A DNA stretch of 64,000 bases, from assembly GCF_005435165.1 (NCBI RefSeq), contig NZ_SGUC01000004.1:1-64000 (forward strand), written 5' to 3'. This document shows, piece after piece, positions 42,163-50,841 of the stretch. The notes beneath the pieces were generated by a model. That model saw nothing but the letters and a program-made list of their open reading frames with translations, made no database searches and had not been told where the DNA came from. Positions within the stretch are counted from its first letter, which is position 1, and every line of letters starts with the position of its first letter. The position numbers were made by a program, and so were the translations under genes. Source of the stretch: Halorubrum sp. GN11_10-6_MGM (GTDB lineage: Archaea > Halobacteriota > Halobacteria > Halobacteriales > Haloferacaceae).

Positions 42163-43338
42163 TCAGACCGCGCCCGCGGCGCCCCCCGGCACGCGACCGA
42201 GGCGGTAGAGGACCGCGTAGGCGGCCACGAGGACCGACAGGCCGCCCGCGAGCGCGAGGAAGACGGCGTCGTACGTCGCGCCCGCCTCGATCGCCTCGCC
42301 GACGACCCACGAGCCGGCCGCCTGCGCCGACATCATCCCCGCGGAGAACACCGCGTACGCCGACGCCCGCGACTCGTCCGGCAGCGACGCCAGCAGGTAC
42401 GTGTCGCCCGCCGGGAACAGCATGTGGATGGCGAAGCCGACGACGACGCTCGCGGCGACCACCGCCGCCAGCCCCTCGGCGACGACGACGAGGACGACCC
42501 CGACGACGAACGACGTGACGATGCCGAGCAGGTACGGGACGTGGGGAAGCCGGTCAGCGAGGTCGCCCGACACGAGGAACGCGGGCACGCCCGCGGCGAA
42601 GATCACCGTCAGGAGGTTCCGGGCGGTCGCCGGCGGGAGGTCCTTCTGTATCATGTACAGCTCGTAGAAGTTGAACAGGCCCTGCCAGACGAAGCTCGTG
42701 AGTCCCGTCAGGACGACCCCCGCGACGATCAGCTTCCACTCGCCGCGGGCGGCCCCGAGGAAGTCGGTGTCGCCCGCGCCGGCGTCCGGGAGGTCGGCCC
42801 GGCGAGCGAGCGCGTAGAACGCGACCGTGCTGACCGCCGCGACGACGGCGAGGACGTAGAAGGCGTATCGCCAGTCGTACCACAGCGCGACGGTGACCGC
42901 GGGCGCGGCGATGACCGCGGCGAGCTGGCTGGCCATTCCGTGGACGCCCATCACGCGGCCGACGCGCCGCGGGAACAGCTCCGCGATGAACGGGTTCGCG
43001 GCGACGAAGTAGACGCCGGAGGCGAGTCCGATCGCGAAGGCCGCGACCAGCAGCGCGAGGACGCTCGGCGCGAGCGCGACGCCGAGCGCGCCCGCGGTCA
43101 GCATCCCGCCGGAGACGAGGATCACCGCCCGACGCGTGAAGCGCGTGAGCGCCCAGCCGGCGGGGAGCCGCGGCGCGGCCGACCCGAGCCACACGAGCGT
43201 GACGATGAGCCCGGCGGTCCCCTCGCGGATCCCGAACGCGTCGATGAACTCCCCCACGAGGGGTGCGAACACGACGCGCGCGAAGTTGACGAGGAAGACC
43301 AGCGCGCAAAGCGATCCGAACAGCCGGGTCCGTGACAC
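42163..43338 (-). CDS. MFS transporter
   Basis: A 391-residue major facilitator protein with 12 hydrophobic segments in two sixes. Between TM2 and TM3 it has the region LVWLGSAAPRLPAGWALTRF, a rough match to the family loop, and in TM5 the GMASQLAAVIAAPAV block. FNFYELYMIQKDLPPATARN and GDLADRLPHVPYLLG form the mid-loop in the second half. Substrate unknown. GTG at 43338 (SRTRLFGSLCALVFLVNFA) gives the first helix directly; longer frames upstream run through non-coding DNA. Confidence 0.9.
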   Translation of the reverse strand: MSRTRLFGSLCALVFLVNFARVVFAPLVGEFIDAFGIREGTAGLIVTLVWLGSAAPRLPAGWALTRFTRRAVILVSGGMLTAGALGVALAPSVLALLVAAFAIGLASGVYFVAANPFIAELFPRRVGRVMGVHGMASQLAAVIAAPAVTVALWYDWRYAFYVLAVVAAVSTVAFYALARRADLPDAGAGDTDFLGAARGEWKLIVAGVVLTGLTSFVWQGLFNFYELYMIQKDLPPATARNLLTVIFAAGVPAFLVSGDLADRLPHVPYLLGIVTSFVVGVVLVVVAEGLAAVVAASVVVGFAIHMLFPAGDTYLLASLPDESRASAYAVFSAGMMSAQAAGSWVVGEAIEAGATYDAVFLALAGGLSVLVAAYAVLYRLGRVPGGAAGAV

Positions 43339-43506
43339 GGCGGCGCTTCTCCGCGCCCGGAGACAAGCGTTGCGAAACGCCTCTCGGACTCCGGACCCCT
43401 GATCTGGGAGCGACGCCGGCTTCGCTCCGCCCGACATCGATCTCGGCCGACGCGTCTGACCGATGTCGTACAGGGTTTTTATGCGCCCCGGCGACAAACT
43501 CCGGGT

Positions 43507-43677
43507 ATGAAATCCACGCGCAAGGGGCTCCGCGACGGGGACCTCGTCAAGGACACCTACGAGCGGCTCAACTGCGCCGACTGCGACCAAGTGCTGAAAA
43601 AGGAGAACGACCCGGACGAGGTGTTCTCGGTCCGGATCTGTCCGGAGTGCGAGAGTCGGTACAAGGAGCTCCGCTGA
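43507..43677 (+). CDS. HVO_0758-family zinc finger protein
   Basis: A 56-residue protein, MKSTRKGLRDGDLVKDTYER then LNCADCDQVLKKENDPDEVF and ICPECESRYKELR. The two C-x2-C pairs form one zinc ribbon. It matches the small haloarchaeal zinc finger family typified by HVO_0758, in which KSTRKGLRDG and KKxNDPDEVF are near-constant. Function unknown. A TTTTTATG box lies 26-33 bases before the ATG, so the mRNA is probably leaderless. A divergent MFS gene is upstream. Confidence 0.92.
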   Translation: MKSTRKGLRDGDLVKDTYERLNCADCDQVLKKENDPDEVFSVRICPECESRYKELR

Positions 43678-43777
43678 ACGCCCTCGTCCGCACCCGGTGG
43701 CGAACCTCTCGCCCCGCATCCGGTGCCGAACTCCCCGCCGCGCCGCCCCTCTCTCTTCTCTCGCTGACCGTCGCCGC

Positions 43778-45133
43778 TCACGAGCCGAGCGACGCCTCGA
43801 CCGCCTCGGCCACCGTCCGCCCCTCCCTCGCGACGATCTCGATCCACCGGTACGCGGTACACGCCTCGACCGTCGAGCGGGCGGTCCGTTCGTCGGACGC
43901 GAGCGCCTCGTCGGACTCCGAGAACAGCCGGAGGAACTCGGTCGCCAGCCACCGCCCGAGCGGGTTCTCGCCGCCTGCGAGCGACGCCGCCGACTCGACA
44001 GCCGCGTCGCGCGCCGTGTCGACCGCCCCGGCGTCGTCGGGGAACATCGTCTCCCCGTTCTCGATCCGCGACGCGACGGCGTCGAGCGCGCGGAGCCGGG
44101 TCCGCGCGAGCGCGGTCCGCGTGAGCGCGGTCGCCGGGTGGTCCGGCTCGTAGTCGTCGACCGGAACGGGGTCGAACCGGAGATCCTCGAACGTCCGGTA
44201 GGCCGCCGTCGAGAGCAGCGAGGCGCTCGGCGCGTCCCGGGCGACGGGGCGGTCGTCGAGGAACGCCTCGGTCCCCGGGTTCGACCTGAGCCGGTCCGTC
44301 TCTCCCCCGTGGAGTTCCCGGAGCCGGTCGCCGATCTCGGCCCCCAAGCGCTCCGCCTCACGACGGAGCGGCTCGGCGACCGACACCGAGTCGTCGAGCG
44401 ACTCCCGGTAGCGGTCGCGGAGGTACCGCCCTGCCTCGACGTACGACTGGACGCGCTCGGCGTCTCCGACCGATTCGCCGACGCGGAGGGGGTTCGCCCG
44501 GCCGGCCGGACCGGCGTTCCCGCCGACCAGCGTCCGTCGCCGCGACTCGTCGTACCAGCGCTCGATCGGGCCGTACGCCGCGGCGCCGGCGAGCGGGTCC
44601 GCCGCGGGGCCGGGCAGTGAACTCAGCGTGTCGGACGCCCGCCGTCGGACCGTCCCGATGTCGGCGGCCACCGCTTCCGGGTCGCCCTCGACCGTCACGG
44701 CCGCCCACGTGCCGGTGGCGGTGGCGGCGTGATCGCGCGCCGCGGCGTACCGCTCCGCGGTCCGCAGCGGCGGGAGCGTCTCGTCGGGACCGGGTAGTGC
44801 CTCTCGGGCCGCCGCCCGCTCCGTTTCGATCTGCGCCCGGATCTCGCCGTTCGGCAGCGTCGCCGCGGTCAGGGGGTCCGGGATCGGGCCGAGCAGGCGG
44901 TCGACACGGTCGGCGAACGCGGCGGCGACCGCGGGCTCGACGTCGACGGGGACGAGCCGCGGCGCCTCCGGAACGGGCTCGTCGAATCCGCGCGGAACCG
45001 CGGCGACGTCGAGCGAGGGCGGATCGTCCCAGAACCGGGACTCGCTCCGCCTGCCGGAACAGCCGGCGACCGAGCCGAGCGCGGCGGCGACGCCGGCGGC
45101 GAGCGCGTCGCGTCGGGTGAAGCGTCGCGGCAT
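43778..45133 (-). CDS. Hypothetical Tat-type lipoprotein, helical
   Basis: A 451-residue exported protein. The start MPRRFTRRDALAAGVAAALG with lipobox VAGC at about residue 25 is a Tat lipoprotein signal. The mature protein is almost wholly helical and Ala/Arg/Glu-rich (RTAERYAAARDHAATATGTW, RVQSYVEAGRYLRDRYRESL, RREAERLGAEIGDRLREL), without known motifs. Its ATG overlaps the stop of the preceding lipoprotein gene by one base (TGATG), so both are translated together and probably act together outside the cell. I cannot assign a role. Confidence 0.8.
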   Translation of the reverse strand: MPRRFTRRDALAAGVAAALGSVAGCSGRRSESRFWDDPPSLDVAAVPRGFDEPVPEAPRLVPVDVEPAVAAAFADRVDRLLGPIPDPLTAATLPNGEIRAQIETERAAAREALPGPDETLPPLRTAERYAAARDHAATATGTWAAVTVEGDPEAVAADIGTVRRRASDTLSSLPGPAADPLAGAAAYGPIERWYDESRRRTLVGGNAGPAGRANPLRVGESVGDAERVQSYVEAGRYLRDRYRESLDDSVSVAEPLRREAERLGAEIGDRLRELHGGETDRLRSNPGTEAFLDDRPVARDAPSASLLSTAAYRTFEDLRFDPVPVDDYEPDHPATALTRTALARTRLRALDAVASRIENGETMFPDDAGAVDTARDAAVESAASLAGGENPLGRWLATEFLRLFSESDEALASDERTARSTVEACTAYRWIEIVAREGRTVAEAVEASLGS

Positions 45134-45789
45134 CAGAACTCACTCCACTCGTCGGCGGCCGTGGCGTTGCCGGGCACGGTCGCGTTCCCGTCGATCACCG
45201 CGTACTCGGTGTCCGTGGTCTGACAGGGCGAGCGCCCGCTGGAGCCGGAGCCGGTGATCCGCCCGTCGAGGGCGACCGGGAGCCGGAAGAGGAGAGCGAG
45301 GACGACCCGCGTGTCCGTCTCGCACGCCTCGTCGGGCGGCCTGAGCTCGCGGCAGTACTCGTACTCGACGCGTTGGGGGTTCCACGAGACGGAGTCGATG
45401 TGGAGCCGCTCGCACGACTCGATACCGGCGGGCGCGACGTACACCGTCTCGGCGTCGTAGTCCGTCTCGTCGAGGAACGACCGGATCCGATCGCGGTCCG
45501 CGTCAGTGACGCCCTCGGCGACCAGCAGCTCGGCCGCCCGGTCCGCGCTCGTGACGAGTTCACGGCCCACGGAGATCGGATCGCCCTCGCCGTCGGTCTC
45601 CGCCCCGTCGACCAGGACGGCCTCGCCGTTCGGATTCCGGGGTTTCAGGACGGTCGGATCGGTGTCGGTCCCGGAGGCTCGTCGCTGTACGGACTCCGCC
45701 TCCGGATCGCTCGCGCCGGAGCAGCCGGCGAGCGCGCCGACGACTCCGGCGGCCGCGCTCCCGAGGAGGGCTCGTCGCGTGGGGGACAT
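45133..45789 (-). CDS. Hypothetical Tat-type lipoprotein with paired cysteines
   Basis: A 218-residue exported protein. MSPTRRALLGSAAAGVVGAL with lipobox LAGC at about residue 23 is the Tat lipoprotein signal. The mature part contains cysteines in ESCERLHID, EYCREL, EACETD and SPCQTTD, likely two disulphides outside the cell. The block SFLDETDYDAETVYVAP may begin a small folded domain. No family is recognised. It is the first gene of a coupled pair. Confidence 0.8.
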   Translation of the reverse strand: MSPTRRALLGSAAAGVVGALAGCSGASDPEAESVQRRASGTDTDPTVLKPRNPNGEAVLVDGAETDGEGDPISVGRELVTSADRAAELLVAEGVTDADRDRIRSFLDETDYDAETVYVAPAGIESCERLHIDSVSWNPQRVEYEYCRELRPPDEACETDTRVVLALLFRLPVALDGRITGSGSSGRSPCQTTDTEYAVIDGNATVPGNATAADEWSEF

Positions 45790-45873
45790 ACGAGCGGGTT
45801 GAACCGGTCGGAACAAACGTCTTGTGGGGCGGGGACGGTACGAGACGGCGGTCGCTCTGTCACGCCCCCGCCC

Positions 45874-46986
45874 TCACTCGAAGACGGCGTCGAACGCCGA
45901 CGCGCCGAGCGGGTCGAAGGTGCCGGCCGCGACGTTCTCGCGGACGTGGTCGGGATCGGTCGTCCCGACGAGCGAGGAGGTGACGCCCGGCGCGCTCCGC
46001 GCGAAGTTGAGCGCGCGCTGCGCCGGCGTCTCCCCCGCCAGCGTCGCGTTGACGTCGGCGGGGATCGCGCCCTCGACCGCCAGCTCGCCCTGTCCGACGC
46101 TCGCGCTCGTGACCACGGAGAGGCCGGCCTCGTGGGCGAGTTCGAGCGTCGAGACGGACCCCTCGGCGTCGCCGCCGGGCGGCGCGGGCTGGTTCCGACG
46201 GGTGAACGCGTCCGCCATCGCGACGTTGAAGGGGAGTTGGATCGCCGCGAACCCGTGGTCGTCGTCGGGGCCGACCGCCTCCCCGGCCGCCTCGGCCCGC
46301 GACCGCACCTCGCCGAGCGAGAGATAGCGGTCGGCGCCCCGCGGGACGCGGAACGCGTCCCACGCCGCGACGCCGTACACGCCGACGTCGCCCGCGACCC
46401 GCCGACGCTCTAAGGCCTCGAACGCGGCCTCAATCCGGTCGTACACGTCCTCACGGGACCGCGCGGCGAGCTGCGTCTCGGGGTTGTGGAGGTAGAAACA
46501 GTCGACGGAGTCGAGGCCGAGCCGGTCGAGCGATCGGTCCAGCGACCACTCCAAGAAGTCGGGGGCGATGCTGTGGGCGCCGTTCGCGAGGTCGTCGGGG
46601 TCGACGATCCCCGGCTCGACGAACCGCTCGCGGACGTACGCGCTCGGATCGTCGGGACGCTCCCCGTCGAACGGGAGGAAGCCGCCCTTCGTCGCGACGA
46701 CGACCGACTCGCGGTCGACGGGGGCGTCTCGGACCGCCTCGCCGACGACGCGTTCGGCTCGGCCGCAGCGGTAGTTGGCCGCGGTGTCGACGTGGTTCAC
46801 CCCCGACCGGAGCGCCAGCTCGATCGACTCGCGCGAGGCCGCGTCGACGTCGGCGGTCGGTTCGCCGAGGTACGTCCCGATGCCGACGCTGGAGACGACG
46901 CCCGGCCCGAAGCGCCGGAAGTAGGTGCGGCCGAAGGCGTCGCCGAACCGGTTCCGGTACCCCCAGAGGGCCTCGCGAGTCGCCAT
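45874..46986 (-). CDS. Aldo/keto reductase
   Basis: A 370-residue NADPH-dependent oxidoreductase with the AKR tetrad visible: Asp in VNHVDTAANY, Tyr in the same block, Lys in VVATKGG and His in CFYLHNPETQ. The barrel end has FAAIQLPFNVAMADAF and SSLVGTTDPDHVRENV, the cofactor phosphate loop. It is longer than most AKRs (about 320-330) because of a 40-residue N-terminal lead (WGYRNRFGDAFGRTYFRRFG). Substrate unknown. The gene stands alone, convergent on nothing and with a short gap to the methyltransferase. Confidence 0.92.
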   Translation of the reverse strand: MATREALWGYRNRFGDAFGRTYFRRFGPGVVSSVGIGTYLGEPTADVDAASRESIELALRSGVNHVDTAANYRCGRAERVVGEAVRDAPVDRESVVVATKGGFLPFDGERPDDPSAYVRERFVEPGIVDPDDLANGAHSIAPDFLEWSLDRSLDRLGLDSVDCFYLHNPETQLAARSREDVYDRIEAAFEALERRRVAGDVGVYGVAAWDAFRVPRGADRYLSLGEVRSRAEAAGEAVGPDDDHGFAAIQLPFNVAMADAFTRRNQPAPPGGDAEGSVSTLELAHEAGLSVVTSASVGQGELAVEGAIPADVNATLAGETPAQRALNFARSAPGVTSSLVGTTDPDHVRENVAAGTFDPLGASAFDAVFE

Positions 46987-47068
46987 GTGGTCGGGGTAGT
47001 CGGCTCGCGGGTAAAAGTCGCGCGGGAGGTCGGCACACCGTCTCCGGGAGGTCCCACCGCGGGGCCGG

Positions 47069-47689
47069 TCAGTCGGTCGCGCGGAAGGTCCGCGTGACGT
47101 CCCTGTCGCCGCGGACGACGTCGACCTCGACGAGGCCCAGCGAGGTGAAGATCTCGCCCCAATCCCGGTAGTACAGCGGCGTCTCGTCGTCGACGTAGTT
47201 CACGTCCGCGTCGGCCGACGCCGACTCGCGCGTCGGCTCCTCGATCTCGGCCGTGACGAGGAGTTCGTCGGTGATCCGCGCGATCTCTCCGAAGACCGCC
47301 TCGACGTCGGGGTGGAGGTGTTGGAGCGTCTCGACCGAGTACACCGCGTCGAACGCGTCGTCGTCGAACTTCTCGACGAAGTCCTCTATCGATTCGCAGT
47401 AAAACGTCCCGTCGGCGGCCAGTTCGGAGTAGGTCTCTCGCATCGTGTCGAACGCCTCGGCGTTGATGTCGACGCCCGAGAGATCCTCGAAGCCGTTGGC
47501 CGCGAGGTGCGCGAGGTGCCGGCCCGACCCGCACCCGAGTTCGAGGACGGCTGCGTCGCGGTCGAGGTGCGAGTCGAGGGCCTCACGGATCAGCGCACTG
47601 GTCTCGTTCGGCCCGCGGTACGCGTAGTACGCCGGCGAGTACTCTCCCGCCCGGTTCGTCCACGAGTCTCGGACGGAGTGGGGTTCCAC
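47069..47689 (-). CDS. Class I SAM-dependent methyltransferase
   Basis: A 206-residue protein with the class I fold: AVLELGCGSGRHLAHLAANGF (SAM motif I), LSGVDINAEAFDTM (motif II), DAVYSVETLQHLHPD (post-II) and ITDELLVTAEIEEPT. The acceptor cannot be told; the C-terminal part (YYRDWGEIFTSLGLVEVDVV) resembles small-molecule rather than rRNA methylases. GTG at 47689 (EPHSVRDSWTNRAGEYS) is taken as start; a TTG at 47698 would add three residues. Confidence 0.88.
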   Translation of the reverse strand: MEPHSVRDSWTNRAGEYSPAYYAYRGPNETSALIREALDSHLDRDAAVLELGCGSGRHLAHLAANGFEDLSGVDINAEAFDTMRETYSELAADGTFYCESIEDFVEKFDDDAFDAVYSVETLQHLHPDVEAVFGEIARITDELLVTAEIEEPTRESASADADVNYVDDETPLYYRDWGEIFTSLGLVEVDVVRGDRDVTRTFRATD

Positions 47690-47888
47690 GTGTGCCAACG
47701 CGGTCAGAGAGGGAAAACGTCGTCGGACGCAATCTCGCTACCAGACGCACCCCGACATCGGACGGACTCCCGCCGTCGGCGTCTCGGCGCGGAAACACGG
47801 CGCCTTTCGCCGGAAATGCGTTGCCCCCCCGGCGTCAGACGCGCGCACGACGCAACGACTATACGGACTCCGGGAGTCACGTCCGGTA

Positions 47889-48698
47889 ATGGCCTCGCTC
47901 ATCGACCACTTGACGGACCTCGTCACGGACGTCGACGCCGCGCTCCTGTTCTCTCCGACGAGCTCGTTTTACGAGCAGTTCGCGGACGACGAGGTCGAGG
48001 TCGTCGTCGTCGCGCCCGACAACGACGTCGACGCGGAGACGTTCGTCGAGCTCCCCCTCCCGTTCGACAACGTCAAAGACCGGATCCGGTTCGGCATCGA
48101 GGGCGCGATGGACGCCGACCTCCTCGCGGAGGGCGACGAGGTGGCCTGCGTCGCAAGCGTGTTCGACGGGGGCTCGGACGCCGTGGTCCGCGTCACCGTC
48201 GACGAGGGGATACACACGGGTATCTTCGACCTGTTCGCCAACTCCCGGGCGGAGCCGAGCGTCATCCGCGACGTGTTCGAGGTCGCGATCGAACTCGGCA
48301 AGAAGGGACAGAAGGGCAAGCCCGTCGGCGCGCTGTTCGTCGTCGGCGACGCGGGGAAGGTGATGAACAAGTCGCGGCCGCTGTCGTACAACCCCTTCGA
48401 GAAGAGTCACGTCCACGTCGGCGACCCCATCGTGAACGTGATGTTAAAGGAGTTCTCGCGGCTCGACGGCGCGTTCGTCGTCTCCGACTCGGGGAAGATC
48501 GTCTCCGCGTACCGCTACCTCGAACCCGCCGCAGAGGGGGTCGACATCCCGAAGGGGCTCGGCGCGCGCCACATGGCGGGCGGCGCGATCACCCGCGACA
48601 CCAACGCGACCGCTATCGTCCTCTCGGAGTCCGACGGGCTCGTCCGGGCGTTCAAGGCCGGCGAACTCGTCTTGGAGATCGATCCGGAGGAGTACTGA
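47889..48698 (+). CDS. dacZ: Diadenylate cyclase DacZ
   Basis: A 269-residue protein that makes cyclic di-AMP from two ATP. The DAC domain in the C-terminal 130 residues has LDGAFVVSDSG (family DGA) and GLGARHMAGGA (family RHR/RHxA region), with KPVGALFVVGDAGKVMNKSR before it. The N-terminal 110 residues are the archaeal DacZ-specific part. In Haloferax DacZ is essential and c-di-AMP acts in osmoregulation. A mechanosensitive channel follows by 3 bases, a likely effector. CTATACGG about 30 bases upstream is a good promoter. Confidence 0.94.
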   Translation: MASLIDHLTDLVTDVDAALLFSPTSSFYEQFADDEVEVVVVAPDNDVDAETFVELPLPFDNVKDRIRFGIEGAMDADLLAEGDEVACVASVFDGGSDAVVRVTVDEGIHTGIFDLFANSRAEPSVIRDVFEVAIELGKKGQKGKPVGALFVVGDAGKVMNKSRPLSYNPFEKSHVHVGDPIVNVMLKEFSRLDGAFVVSDSGKIVSAYRYLEPAAEGVDIPKGLGARHMAGGAITRDTNATAIVLSESDGLVRAFKAGELVLEIDPEEY

Positions 48699-48701
48699 CC
48701 C

Positions 48702-49490
48702 ATGTCTGCGGCTCAGATCGCGATCGTCGAGATCGTCGCGAACGTCCCGTATCGCATCTGGCTGGCGCTCGGGGTGCTCCTGCTGGGGCTCCTCTTAGCG
48801 TACGTCACCGGCGTGGTCAACCGGCGGCTGCTCCGCCGCGCGGGTGTCCCCGAGGTGATCGAGGGGACCGCCTTCGAGCGGACGGCCCGCGAGTTCGACA
48901 CCTCGACCGTGCGGATACTGGCGCAGCTTTCGAGCTACTTCATCGTCGCCGTCACCGTCATCGTCGCCTTAACCGTCGCGGACGTGAACTACCTCGAACA
49001 GTTCTGGTCGGGCGTCGCCGCCTTCCTCCCGCGGCTGTTCGTCGCCGTGATCGTCTTCATCGTCGGGATCGTCGTCGGCGACAAGGCGGAGCTGCTCGTC
49101 GCCGAGCGCCTCCGGGGGATCAAGCTCCCCGAACTCGGCGTCCTCCCGACCGTCGTCAAGTACAGCGTCGTGTACGTCGCCGCGCTCATCGCCCTGGGAC
49201 AGGTCGGCGTCCAGACGCTCGCGCTCATCGTGCTGCTCGCGGCGTACGCGTTCGCGCTCGTGCTGTTCGCCGCGCTCGCGACGAAGGACCTGGTCGCCTC
49301 GGCCGCGGCCGGCGTCTTCCTCCTCCTCCGCCAGCCGTACGGCATCGGCGACGAGGTGCGGGTCGCTGGCGAGCGCGGCGTCGTTCAGGAAGTCGATCTG
49401 TTCGTCACCCACATCGAGACGGACGGCGAGGAGCACGTGATTCCGAACCACGCGGTGTTCCGCGACGGCATCGTGTTGATCCGGGAGTGA
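48702..49490 (+). CDS. MscS-type mechanosensitive channel
   Basis: A 262-residue channel protein with four or so hydrophobic segments (residues about 13-35, 75-95, 110-130 and 150-200). The pore helix with LVASAAAGVFLLLRQPYGIGDEVRV and the beta domain (GERGVVQEVDLFVTHIETDGEEHVIPNHAVF) are typical of MscS. It ends shortly after the beta domain, without the alpha/beta C-terminal vestibule of E. coli MscS. Located in the membrane as a heptamer, it would release solute on hypo-osmotic shock. Close coupling with dacZ implies c-di-AMP control. Confidence 0.93.
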   Translation: MSAAQIAIVEIVANVPYRIWLALGVLLLGLLLAYVTGVVNRRLLRRAGVPEVIEGTAFERTAREFDTSTVRILAQLSSYFIVAVTVIVALTVADVNYLEQFWSGVAAFLPRLFVAVIVFIVGIVVGDKAELLVAERLRGIKLPELGVLPTVVKYSVVYVAALIALGQVGVQTLALIVLLAAYAFALVLFAALATKDLVASAAAGVFLLLRQPYGIGDEVRVAGERGVVQEVDLFVTHIETDGEEHVIPNHAVFRDGIVLIRE

Positions 49491-49531
49491 GGCGCGCGAC
49501 GACGAGTTCGGAACGCACTTACTCCCTTGTG

Positions 49532-49549
49532 TTTTAGGCCGGCCTAAAA
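49532..49549. promoter_or_regulatory. Perfect 18-bp palindrome abutting a start codon
   Basis: TTTTAGGCCGGCCTAAAA is an exact palindrome whose last A is the first base of the histidine kinase ATG (49549). It has the TTAGGnnnnnnCCTAA-like layout of DtxR/IdeR-type metal-responsive repressor sites. For a leaderless mRNA the transcription start would lie within it, so a bound repressor would block initiation. Operator identity is inference. Confidence 0.6.
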
Positions 49550-50766
49550 TGAGGCGACAAGAGGAACAGCTGGTCGGCGCCCTGTTCGACGTGTTAGAGG
49601 CGGAGGGACACGGTGAAGCGCGACAGCGCTTGCTGCGCGCGTACGATTCGACCGCGTCCGAGAGCCGGGACGAACTGATAGAGCGGTTGATAGCCGAGCT
49701 CGTCACCGTCCTCAACGAGCAGCTCGACCCCGAAGAGGGGGCCGACGCTCTCACCGACGCCATCGAGTTCCTCTTCGACCGGCTCGTCTCCGTCGTCGAG
49801 GTCGCCCCCGTCGCCATCGTCGTCGTCGACGCCGACGGCGCGGTCCAGCTCTGGAACGACGGCGCCGAGCGCCTGTTCGGCTGGACCGAGGCGGACGCCC
49901 TCGGTAGCCGCCTCGTTTCGCGGGAGGCCGAAGCGACCGAGCCGTTCGGCGACTCCCTCTCCCGGCTCGAACGCGGCGAGCGGCTGACCGGCGTCGAGAC
50001 CCGACACCCCCATCGCGACGGCTCGCTGGTCGATATTCGGTACTGGGCCGCCCCGCTCCGCGATCGCGACGGCGCGTTCGACGGCGCGACGTACGTCGCG
50101 ACCGACGTGGGAGAGCGGAAGCGCCGCGAACAGCGGTTAACCGTGCTCAACCGAGTGCTGCGACACAACATCCGGAACGACGTGAACGTCGTGTTCGGGC
50201 ACCTCGAGGCGCTCGCGGCCGAGCGTCCAGACGACGACCCGCACGTGGAGGCGATGGAACGGCGGCTCGCCGGTATCGTCGACCTGAGCGACGCGGCCAG
50301 ACGCGTCGAACGGCTCCAGGATTCGGAGGGAGAAGCGAGTCGGACGACGTTCGACCTGTCGGCGCTCGTTTCCGGTCGGGTCGAGGAGTTCGAGGCGACC
50401 TACGCCGAGGCCGAGTTCACCGTCGAGGCCCCCGGCGGCGTCGAGGCCGTCGCCCACGACCTCCTGCCGTACGCCCTCGACAACCTGCTGGAGAACGCGG
50501 TCGAACACTCCGGGCCGTCTCCGCGGGTGCGCGCGGCGGTCCGCGAAGCCGGCGACCGCGCGCTCTTCGCGGTCGCCGACGACGGCCCGGGACTCCCAGC
50601 CCACGAGCGCGAGGTCCTGACGCGGTCGAACGAGACGCAACTCACTCACAGCACGGGCATGGGGATCTGGCTGGTCCGCTGGATCGTCCGCGCCTCCGGG
50701 GGCGAGCTTGGCGTCGCGGAGAGCGACATCGGCGGCACGGAGATCACCGTCACCCTCCGCGGCTGA
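49549..50766 (+). CDS. PAS-domain sensor histidine kinase, soluble
   Basis: A 405-residue haloarchaeal-type kinase with no membrane helix. Residues 1-75 are helical and unknown (EEQLVGALFDVLEAEGHGEA). A PAS domain follows (about 80-200: APVAIVVVDADGAVQLWNDG, ATYVATDVGERKRREQ). The H-box is RVLRHNIRNDVNVVFGHLE with the phosphorylated His, and the ATPase domain shows NLLENAVEHSG, ADDGPGLP and GMGIWLVRWIV. No response regulator gene is beside it. An 18-bp palindrome touches its start codon, so expression is probably repressor-controlled. Confidence 0.93.
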   Translation: MRRQEEQLVGALFDVLEAEGHGEARQRLLRAYDSTASESRDELIERLIAELVTVLNEQLDPEEGADALTDAIEFLFDRLVSVVEVAPVAIVVVDADGAVQLWNDGAERLFGWTEADALGSRLVSREAEATEPFGDSLSRLERGERLTGVETRHPHRDGSLVDIRYWAAPLRDRDGAFDGATYVATDVGERKRREQRLTVLNRVLRHNIRNDVNVVFGHLEALAAERPDDDPHVEAMERRLAGIVDLSDAARRVERLQDSEGEASRTTFDLSALVSGRVEEFEATYAEAEFTVEAPGGVEAVAHDLLPYALDNLLENAVEHSGPSPRVRAAVREAGDRALFAVADDGPGLPAHEREVLTRSNETQLTHSTGMGIWLVRWIVRASGGELGVAESDIGGTEITVTLRG

Positions 50767-50841
50767 GCGCGCCGGACCAACGTTCCCACGCTGTGGGACC
50801 GCCTCTCACGATATAACTCCCTGCGCAACCGACCGACAGGT

